In this document: positions 1 through 4,776 of the stretch, one piece after another
Position numbering within the stretch: position 1 is the stretch's first letter
Layout: every line of letters begins with the position of its first letter
Source of the DNA: CAZWUZ01 sp964637655 [NCBI: uncultured bacterium]
GTDB lineage: Bacteria; DAOPZR01
NCBI GenBank assembly: GCA_964637655.1
Contig: CAZWUZ010000215.1
Coordinates: forward strand, 1-6,500
Reading direction: 5' to 3'
Length of the DNA: 6,500 bases
Made by a program: the position numbers and the translations under genes
The notes under the pieces: model-generated
What the model saw: only the letters and a program-made list of their open reading frames with translations
Databases searched by the model: none
Told to the model about the DNA's origin: nothing

Positions 1-50
1 GCATAATCCGGAGTTCGGCATTATGACGCTTATGCCGCATTCGGCATAAT
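1..50. repeat. Cluster of short inverted and direct repeats, probable mobile-element end
   Basis: The stretch is built from one short motif in several orientations. TTATGCCG (30-37) and CGGCATAA (42-49) form a perfect 8-bp inverted repeat around a 4-nt loop. CATAAT (2-7) and ATTATG (20-25) form a second, looser one. GCATAAT occurs as a direct repeat at 1-7 and 44-50, and TTCGGCAT at 14-21 and 40-47. The block is richer in A+T than the DNA that follows and ends where the integrase reading frame becomes recognisable, so it probably is the terminus or recombination site of an element inserted into, or recombined with, the integrase gene. Its other end is outside the window and I cannot assign a family. 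The repeats are seen directly; the mobile-element reading is inference. Confidence 0.5.
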
Positions 51-215
51 CGTCATTCATTTGCCACGCACCTGCTGGAGAACGGCTACGACATCCGCAC
101 CATACAGGAACTGCTCGGACATTACGATGTGAAGACGACGATGATTTATACGCATGTCGCCAGTCGCAACCGGCTGGGTGTCAGGTCTCCGCTGGACAAT
201 TCAGCACAAGCATAG
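51..215 (+). pseudogene. C-terminal fragment of an integron-type tyrosine recombinase (integrase)
   Basis: The frame from 51 to the TAG at 213-215 encodes 54 residues beginning [17 protein letters not shown] and ending with an RSPLD tail. This is the C-terminal catalytic part of a tyrosine recombinase. It keeps the box II arginine (codon 51-53, normally within HxLRH), the LGH histidine (120-122) and the nucleophilic tyrosine of IYTHV (147-149). The [13 protein letters not shown] and GVRSPLD pattern is characteristic of integron integrases, with XerC/D-like proteins the nearest alternative. The N-terminal DNA-binding domain and the first half of the catalytic domain, including the box I arginine and the HxL part of box II, are missing. 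Upstream in the same frame lie only repeat-derived codons and a TGA at 24-26, so the gene is broken and cannot make an active recombinase. The 3' end looks intact. It is a relic of an integron platform or of another integrase-bearing element. Confidence 0.82.
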
Positions 216-285
216 GATGCAGGGCGGCGGTGAGAAATTTCACCGCGCCATTCCTGTGTGTCTTGCGACAGCATGGCGGATTTCG
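216..285. repeat. Short palindrome in the noncoding spacer after the integrase stop
   Basis: This spacer contains no gene. GCGGTGA (227-233) pairs perfectly with TCACCGC (240-246), with one further G·T pair inside and a loop of about 4 nt. It lies 11 nt downstream of the integrase stop and about 40 nt upstream of the next -35 box. It could be a weak terminator for the integrase gene, although no T-run follows, or an operator-like site. I looked for integron attC core sites (GTTRRRY and RYYYAAC) and saw no convincing pair. Confidence 0.35.
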
Positions 286-315
286 TTGACGGGGCAGGCG
301 GGCGGGTGCTACGAT
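286..315 (+). promoter_or_regulatory. Sigma70-type promoter with extended -10 for the grx-gph-methyltransferase operon
   Basis: TTGACG (286-291) matches five of six bases of the -35 consensus. TACGAT (310-315) follows after an 18-bp spacer as the -10 box, and TG at 307-308 supplies the extended -10 element (TGnTACGAT). Transcription would begin near 321-323, leaving a leader of about 27 nt before the first ATG at 349. The site lies in noncoding DNA directly upstream of three overlapping genes. It is inferred from sequence alone. Confidence 0.65.
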
Positions 316-336
316 ACGCGCACTGACAGGAAGCGC

Positions 337-378
337 AGGGAGGCGAACATGAACCTTACGGAGCACAGGCCATGCTGA
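337..378 (+). CDS. Possible 9-codon leader ORF with strong RBS, overlapping the glutaredoxin start
   Basis: AGGGAGG at 337-343 is the strongest Shine-Dalgarno sequence in this part of the window and lies 5 nt from an ATG at 349. The ORF reads MNLTEHRPC and stops at TGA 376-378, running over the glutaredoxin ATG (372-374) in another frame. Ribosomes ending here would be placed to restart on the glutaredoxin, so it may be a leader peptide used for translational coupling. Alternatively, the glutaredoxin once began at 349 and a one-base change has moved the frame. A nine-residue peptide cannot be identified by homology. The feature span includes the RBS; the coding part is 349-378. Confidence 0.4.
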   Translation, partial: REANMNLTEHRPC

Positions 379-626
379 CCGTTTACGGCGCGGCATGGTG
401 CCCGCACTGCCGGCGGACAGTCGACTGGCTGAAAGCGAAGAACATTCCCTTCACCTACGTCGACATGGACACGGTCGATGCGGGGACGGAGAAGCGCGTG
501 ACAGACGCCAACGGCGGCGATGACTGGGTGGTGCCGACGCTGGAGTACCAGGGCAAGTGGCGGCGCGGGCAGTTCTTCCACGAGGAGAAACTGACAGCTG
601 ACCTCAAGGCGTGGGGCGTGTTGTGA
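372..626 (+). CDS. Glutaredoxin-like (mycoredoxin/NrdH-like) thiol-disulfide oxidoreductase
   Basis: The 84-residue protein is a single thioredoxin-fold domain with a usual glutaredoxin length. It starts LTVYGAAWCPHC, giving the first beta strand followed by a WCxxC active site with Cys10 and Cys13. The dipeptide between the cysteines is Pro-His, as in DsbA, rather than the Pro-Tyr common in classical glutaredoxins. VVPTL (53-57) is the cis-proline loop, and NGGDDW before it resembles the NGG segment of mycoredoxins and other small glutaredoxins. There is no signal peptide, so it should act in the cytoplasm, reducing disulfides or mixed disulfides. The ATG at 372 has GGAG at 360-363 as an RBS, 8 nt away. 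Its stop overlaps the GTG start of the phosphatase gene (GTGA). The fold is secure; the electron donor (glutathione, thioredoxin reductase or another thiol) cannot be told from sequence. Confidence 0.85.
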   Translation: MLTVYGAAWCPHCRRTVDWLKAKNIPFTYVDMDTVDAGTEKRVTDANGGDDWVVPTLEYQGKWRRGQFFHEEKLTADLKAWGVL

Positions 627-1279
627 CCTTTCGCGCCGTCCTCTTCGACCTGGACGGCACGCTGCTCGACACGCTGCAGGACCTCGCTGACGCGATGAAC
701 GGCGCGCTGGCCGACCTCGGCCACCCGCCGCACCCGGTCGGGGCCTACCGCTACTTCGTCGGCAACGGTGCGGTGAATCTCGCGCGGCGCACGCTGCCGG
801 AGGCGGCGCGCACGGAGGAGCAGGTGGCGCGCGCGGTGGCCGCGTTCAGCACGCGCTACGCAGAGAACTGGAACGCGACCACCCACCCGTATCCCGGGGT
901 GATGGCGCTGCTCATGGCACTGCACGAACGCGGCCTGACGCTCGCCATCCTGACCAACAAACCTGACGCATTCGCACAGCAGACGGTGCAGGCACTGCTC
1001 CCCGCGCAGCTGTTCGCGGCGGTGGTGGGGATGACGCCGCAGCGGCAGACAAAGCCGGATCCGTCAGAAGCGCTGCGCCTGGCGCGGGAACTCGGCATCC
1101 CGCCGGCGGAGTGGCTCTATCTCGGTGATACGGCAACCGACATGGAAACCGCGCGGGCGGCGGGGATGTACCCGGTCGGCGCCTTGTGGGGGTTCCGCAC
1201 CGCGGACGAACTGTGCGACAGCGGTGCGCAGGTGCTGGCGGCGCAACCGGCTGACCTGCTGCAGGTGCTCGATGCCTGA
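623..1279 (+). CDS. gph: HAD-family hydrolase, phosphoglycolate phosphatase type
   Basis: The 218-residue protein has all four HAD motifs. Motif I is DLDGT (residues 9-13), whose first Asp is the phosphorylated nucleophile and second the acid/base. Motif II is LTNKP, motif III the lysine in TKPDP, and motif IV LGDTATDMETARAAGM, which binds magnesium. An alpha-helical cap lies between motifs I and II, as in Gph-type enzymes, and the length is typical. It probably dephosphorylates 2-phosphoglycolate, a by-product of DNA repair and oxygen damage, but related enzymes act on pyrophosphate or other small phosphates, so the substrate is not certain. I chose GTG at 623 because it gives the standard N-terminus (MTFRAVLFDLDGT) and a 4-bp overlap with the glutaredoxin stop; an in-frame GTG at 611 would add four residues. 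The 3' end overlaps the methyltransferase start by 8 bp. Confidence 0.83.
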   Translation: MTFRAVLFDLDGTLLDTLQDLADAMNGALADLGHPPHPVGAYRYFVGNGAVNLARRTLPEAARTEEQVARAVAAFSTRYAENWNATTHPYPGVMALLMALHERGLTLAILTNKPDAFAQQTVQALLPAQLFAAVVGMTPQRQTKPDPSEALRLARELGIPPAEWLYLGDTATDMETARAAGMYPVGALWGFRTADELCDSGAQVLAAQPADLLQVLDA

Positions 1280-2117
1280 ACTGAAATTTGACGACTACGC
1301 GCTGCTCGATTGCGGCGGCGGGCGGAAACTGGAGCGTTTCGCGGGGTATACGGTGGTGCGCCCGGCGGTGGCGGCGACGGAAGCAGTGCAGCACCCGGAG
1401 TTGTGGGGGTCGGCGAACGCGGAATATGTGCGCACGGCAAAGGGCCGGGAATGGCAGGTCGGGTGTGAACCGCCCGCGAACTGGCAGATGACGGCCGGCC
1501 CGCTCCGTTTCGGCCTGCGTCTGGCAGCGGGAGGACAGGTCGGCATCTTTCCGGAACAACTCACCAGCTGGCAGTGGCTGCAGGAGCGGGCGGCGTTCAG
1601 CGCGGCCGGGGAGCGGGTGCTGAATGCTTTCGCCTATACCGGGGGCGCCACACTGGCCCTAATGACGGCGGGGAGCGCGGTGCAGACGGTACATCTTGAC
1701 GGGTCGCGTCCGGCAGTCAAATGGGCGCAGGAGAATGCGGTACGCAGCGGGGTGACGGGAGGCGTCTCATGGGTGGTCGAGGATGTGCTGACCTTCATGA
1801 AGCGGGAAGTGAAGCGCAAACACCGCTATTCCGGCCTGATATTCGATCCGCCGGCGTTCGGGCGCGGACCGGCCGGAGAGTGGTCACTGACCCGTGACCT
1901 GCCCGTGCTGCTCGACCTTGCGGCGGCACTTATGGCTGACGGGGGATTCTTTCTGCTGAGCATGCATGAACCGGGCATGACCGGTACTGAACTGGTCGAC
2001 CTTGTTGCCCGGCATGGAGTTATGCCACGTAAAACCATGGAACATGGCGGCCTGCACCTGACCGCACACAGCCGGATACTGACCGCAGGGGTGTACGCGC
2101 GCGGCCTGAGCGGTTGA
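1272..2117 (+). CDS. Class I SAM-dependent methyltransferase, COG1092/RlmI-like
   Basis: The 281-residue protein has a short N-terminal region (about 1-85, with the YALLDCGGGRKLERF and VVRP signatures) followed by a Rossmann-type methyltransferase domain. SAM-binding motif I is LNAFAYTGG (117-125), an acidic residue of motif II is Asp143 in HLD, and motif IV is DPPAFGRG (192-199). Family members include the 23S rRNA methyltransferases RlmI and RlmK, so RNA is the likely substrate, but the exact target is unknown. The cysteine that RlmI uses near the sixth motif (FSC) is replaced by SMH (230-232), which argues against a cytosine-C5 reaction. The ATG at 1272 has AGGTG (1263-1267) as RBS and overlaps the phosphatase gene by 8 bp. 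A longer in-frame reading to 1125 would lie inside the phosphatase gene and adds no conserved sequence. The gene sits directly before metK, which makes its cofactor. Confidence 0.88.
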   Translation: MPELKFDDYALLDCGGGRKLERFAGYTVVRPAVAATEAVQHPELWGSANAEYVRTAKGREWQVGCEPPANWQMTAGPLRFGLRLAAGGQVGIFPEQLTSWQWLQERAAFSAAGERVLNAFAYTGGATLALMTAGSAVQTVHLDGSRPAVKWAQENAVRSGVTGGVSWVVEDVLTFMKREVKRKHRYSGLIFDPPAFGRGPAGEWSLTRDLPVLLDLAAALMADGGFFLLSMHEPGMTGTELVDLVARHGVMPRKTMEHGGLHLTAHSRILTAGVYARGLSG

Positions 2118-2142
2118 CAGCATCACCACCATATCATATAAT
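2114..2142 (+). promoter_or_regulatory. Perfect-consensus sigma70 promoter for metK
   Basis: TTGACA (2114-2119) and TATAAT (2137-2142) match the consensus at all 12 positions and are separated by exactly 17 bp. The -35 box contains the TGA stop of the methyltransferase gene (2115-2117), so the promoter begins where coding ends. Transcription should start near 2148-2150, about 70 nt before the metK ATG. The match predicts strong constitutive expression unless a repressor or leader RNA tempers it. Confidence 0.85.
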
Positions 2143-2148
2143 TACCTC

Positions 2149-2217
2149 TCTACGGACGGGCTCTGACCTGCCGCAGCGGCAAAATAAACCCGCATAAGGG
2201 TACGGAGGCGATACGCA
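2149..2217 (+). other. metK 5' leader with small hairpins and RBS; no known riboswitch recognised
   Basis: The predicted leader holds a small hairpin, TGCCG (2169-2173) with CGGCA (2177-2181) around CAG, then an A-rich stretch. ACCC (2188-2191) can pair with GGGT (2198-2201) just before the RBS, or the CCCG at 2189-2192 can pair instead with CGGG at 2157-2160, so two alternative folds exist. TACGGA is repeated at 2151-2156 and 2201-2206; the second copy overlaps the RBS GGAGG (2204-2208), which lies 9 nt from the ATG. metK leaders often carry SAM riboswitches, but I could not match this one to SAM-I, II, III, VI or SAM/SAH consensus sequences. A regulatory role is speculative. Confidence 0.35.
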
Positions 2218-3378
2218 ATGAAACAGCTGTTTACTTCGGAAAGCGTGACAGAAGGACATCCTGACAAGGTTGCCGACCAGATTTCGGACGCGGTGCTCGA
2301 TGCACTGCTGACCAACGACCCGAACAGCCGGGTGGCCTGCGAAACGATGGTCACGACCGGCATGGCGCTGGTGGCGGGCGAAATCACCACCAAGGGGTAC
2401 GTTGACATTCCTAAACTGGTCCGCTCGGTGGTCAAGGACATCGGCTATACGCAGGGCGCATTCGGCTTCGACTCCAATACCTGCGCGGTTCTGGTGGCGC
2501 TGGACGAGCAGAGCCCGGACATCTCGCAGGGCGTCACTGAGGGGCAGGGGCTGTTCAAGGAACAGGGCGCGGGCGACCAGGGGATGATGTTCGGCTATGC
2601 CTGTGACGAGACGAAGGAACTGATGCCGCTCCCCATCCAGCTGGCGCACCGGCTGTGTGAAAAGCTCGCCGCGATCCGCAAGTCGGGCGAACTCGAGTAC
2701 CTGCGCCCGGACGGCAAGTCGCAGGTGACGGTGGAATACGAGAACGGCAAACCGAAGCGGATCGACGCGGTGGTCATTTCGACGCAGCACGGCCCGACGG
2801 TCCCCTACGAGACGATCAAGGCGGACATCATCGAGAAGGTGATCAAGCCGATCTGCCCGGCGAACATGCTCGACGCGGAGACCAAGTACTACGTCAACCC
2901 GACGGGGCGTTTCGTGGTCGGCGGCCCGCAGGGCGACTGCGGCCTGACGGGGCGCAAGATCATCGTCGACACCTACGGCGGCATGGGGCGGCACGGCGGC
3001 GGCGCGTTCTCGGGGAAGGATCCGTCGAAGGTCGACCGGTCGGCGGCCTACGCGGCGCGCTGGGTGGCGAAGAACATCGTCGCGGCCGGGCTGGCGACGC
3101 GCTGCGAAGTGCAGCTGGCGTATGCCATCGGCGTGGCGCAGCCGGTCTCGGTGCGCGTCGACACGTACGGGACGAGCAAGTACAGCGAGGAACAGCTGAC
3201 CAGGGCGGTCATGGAAGTGTTCGACCTGCGCCCGCGCGGCATTCTCGAGCAGCTCGACCTGCTGAAGCCGATTTACCGGCAGACGGCGGCCTACGGCCAC
3301 TTCGGGCGCGAGGCGAAGACGGGCTTCACCTGGGAACGGACGAACAAGGCCGAGGACCTGAAGAAGGCCATCAAGTAA
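2218..3378 (+). CDS. metK: S-adenosylmethionine synthetase (methionine adenosyltransferase)
   Basis: MetK joins methionine and ATP to give S-adenosylmethionine, with release of phosphate and pyrophosphate, in the cytoplasm, usually as a tetramer. The 386-residue protein is full length for the family and starts with [17 protein letters not shown]. Visible signatures are GHPDK (13-17), which binds ATP and metal, [12 protein letters not shown] (117-128) and [19 protein letters not shown] (260-278), the phosphate-binding loop and its flank. The C-terminal part, with VRVDTYGT and the AAYGHFGR segment near 357-364, is also normal. The ATG is supported by GGAGG at a 9-nt spacing and by the conserved N-terminus. 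The gene has its own consensus promoter and ends before a strong hairpin, so it is probably transcribed mainly alone. Its product feeds the methyltransferase encoded upstream and all other cellular methylation. No damage is seen. Confidence 0.98.
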   Translation: MKQLFTSESVTEGHPDKVADQISDAVLDALLTNDPNSRVACETMVTTGMALVAGEITTKGYVDIPKLVRSVVKDIGYTQGAFGFDSNTCAVLVALDEQSPDISQGVTEGQGLFKEQGAGDQGMMFGYACDETKELMPLPIQLAHRLCEKLAAIRKSGELEYLRPDGKSQVTVEYENGKPKRIDAVVISTQHGPTVPYETIKADIIEKVIKPICPANMLDAETKYYVNPTGRFVVGGPQGDCGLTGRKIIVDTYGGMGRHGGGAFSGKDPSKVDRSAAYAARWVAKNIVAAGLATRCEVQLAYAIGVAQPVSVRVDTYGTSKYSEEQLTRAVMEVFDLRPRGILEQLDLLKPIYRQTAAYGHFGREAKTGFTWERTNKAEDLKKAIK

Positions 3379-3383
3379 CTGAA

Positions 3384-3440
3384 CAGACGCACATGACACC
3401 GGCCGGGGAGGGGCTCCTTCCCGGCCGGTTTGTGTGTCTG
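3384..3440 (+). terminator. Strong hairpin terminator/attenuator between metK and hisS
   Basis: The core stem ACCGGCCGGG (3398-3407) and CCCGGCCGGT (3420-3429) is perfect and extends inward through a G·U, an A-U and two G-C pairs to a GGCT tetraloop, giving 14 pairs. An outer stem, CAGACGCACA (3384-3393) with TGTGTGTCTG (3431-3440), adds ten pairs with one G·U, separated from the core by a small bulge (3394-3397 against 3430). The tract after the core is TTTGTGTGT rather than a clean T-run, so termination may be partial. Because hisS follows without an obvious promoter, partial read-through could matter. The pairing is seen; terminator function is inferred. Confidence 0.72.
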
Positions 3441-3463
3441 CATGAGGGACACGGACAGAACTG

Positions 3464-4774
3464 ATGAAACCGTTGTACAGCGGCGTGCGCGGCACGCGCG
3501 ACCTGATCGGAGCGGAAGCACAGCGGCTGCTGCGGCTGGAGCGCTCGCTCGGCGACTGGTGTGCATCGTTCGGCTATCAGCCGATCATCACGCCGGTCTT
3601 CGAGGAGGAAGCGCTCTTTACGCGCAGCATCGGCACGGATACTGATGTCGTGCACAAGGAAATCTACCGTTTTGCCGACCGCAAGGGGCGGCAGCTGGCG
3701 CTGCGTCCCGAGGGGACAGCCGGGGTCTGTCGCGCGCTGCTGCAGCATCCGGGCTTCGCCGCGCGCCCCGAGGGGCGTTTCTGCTACAGCGGCCCGATGT
3801 TCCGCTACGACCGGCCGCAGGCGGGACGCTACCGCCAGTTTTTCCAGTTCGGGGTCGAGTGTTTCGGCGAGTGCGGCCCGTTCGCCGATGCCGAGCAGGT
3901 GCACATGATCGACGCGTGGCTGCGCGCGGCGGGCCTGACGGACTACGAGGTGCGGGTCAACAGCATCGGCTGCGCGGCGTGTCGCGGGAATTTTACCGCG
4001 GCGCTGCAGGAGCGCTGGCGCGGTCACGCGGAGGAACTCTGCGGCGACTGCCGCGAGCGGCTGGAGCGCAACCCGCTGCGCGTGCTTGACTGCAAGGTGA
4101 AGGAGTGCTTCTCGCGGCGGGGTGAGGTGCCCGCGGCGACGGAACTGCTCTGCGACTGCTGCCGCGATCACTTCACCCGCTTCTGCGCCCTGCTCGACAG
4201 CGTCGGGTTGCGCTACCGGCAGGATGACCGTCTGGTGCGCGGGCTCGACTACTACACGCGCACGACGTTCGAATTCGTCAGCACGGCGCTCGGGGCGCAG
4301 TCGGCATTCCTCGGCGGCGGGCGCTACGACGGCCTGCTGGCGCAACTGGGCGGCCCGTCGGTGCCGGCCATCGGCTGGGCGGCCGGGCTCGACCGGCTGC
4401 TGACGCTGCTGCCGGCGGAATTCCCGGCGGTGACGGCGGCGGCGCCCGGGCGCTGCTGCGTGCTGGCCCTCGGCTCGACGGAGGCGGAGGCGCGCTGCTT
4501 CCCGCTGGTCGTGGAACTGCGCCGGCGCGGCATCGACGTGCGCTGGCCCGGGCGCCCGGAGAAACTGGGCAAACAACTCAAGGAAGCGAACCGCATCGGG
4601 GCGGCGTGCGTGCTGATTATGCACGAGGATGAAGTGCAGAAGAATGTTGTGCAGGTGAAGGATTTTATCGGGCAGAGCGGGACGAAGGAATTCGCCCTGG
4701 GCGCGGACGCGGCGGTGCTGGCGGACGCAGTGAAAAAACATATTGACGGATTGCAGGCGGCAGACAGGAGCTGA
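3464..4774 (+). CDS. hisS: Histidyl-tRNA synthetase
   Basis: This class II enzyme attaches histidine to tRNA-His in the cytoplasm, normally as a homodimer. The 436-residue protein is complete. It opens with the expected GVRGTRDL (7-14), has motif 2 around [15 protein letters not shown] (112-126), the histidine-specific [14 protein letters not shown] (257-270), the GGGRYDGL loop (284-291) and motif 3 [11 protein letters not shown] (303-313). The C-terminal anticodon-binding domain begins near 330. The insertion between motif 2 and the histidine motif carries many cysteines (170, 173, 193, 196, 210, 215, 230, 232, 233), a CxxC-rich pattern known in some bacterial HisRS and perhaps metal binding. 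The ATG at 3464 gives the family N-terminus; the RBS is weak (GGA at 3453-3455). It lies behind the metK hairpin without a clear promoter and is followed after 2 bp by aspS, a common pairing that implies co-transcription. Confidence 0.97.
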   Translation: MKPLYSGVRGTRDLIGAEAQRLLRLERSLGDWCASFGYQPIITPVFEEEALFTRSIGTDTDVVHKEIYRFADRKGRQLALRPEGTAGVCRALLQHPGFAARPEGRFCYSGPMFRYDRPQAGRYRQFFQFGVECFGECGPFADAEQVHMIDAWLRAAGLTDYEVRVNSIGCAACRGNFTAALQERWRGHAEELCGDCRERLERNPLRVLDCKVKECFSRRGEVPAATELLCDCCRDHFTRFCALLDSVGLRYRQDDRLVRGLDYYTRTTFEFVSTALGAQSAFLGGGRYDGLLAQLGGPSVPAIGWAAGLDRLLTLLPAEFPAVTAAAPGRCCVLALGSTEAEARCFPLVVELRRRGIDVRWPGRPEKLGKQLKEANRIGAACVLIMHEDEVQKNVVQVKDFIGQSGTKEFALGADAAVLADAVKKHIDGLQAADRS

Positions 4775-4776
4775 AC

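Noticed and set aside
216-348. Possible attC or attI site after the integrase fragment
   Set aside because: No GTTRRRY/RYYYAAC pair with an intervening palindrome could be found.
154-378. 74-codon plus-strand frame
   Set aside because: It starts out of frame inside the integrase remnant, crosses the promoter region and has no homology I recognise. Only its last nine codons, from ATG 349, have an RBS.
1125-1271. N-terminal extension of the methyltransferase frame
   Set aside because: It overlaps the conserved end of the phosphatase gene in another frame and encodes no conserved sequence. The ATG at 1272 has an RBS and gives the family N-terminus.
2149-2217. Known SAM riboswitch class before metK
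   Set aside because: I compared it from memory with SAM-I, II, III, VI and SAM/SAH core sequences and saw no convincing match, so it is listed only as an unassigned leader.
3379-3463. T-box leader for hisS-aspS
   Set aside because: The conserved T-box sequence and antiterminator are absent, and the interval is too short.
2134-3495. Long minus-strand open frame of 453 codons
   Set aside because: It lies opposite metK, has an Arg/His/Val-rich composition typical of the antisense of GC-rich genes, and shows no family motif.
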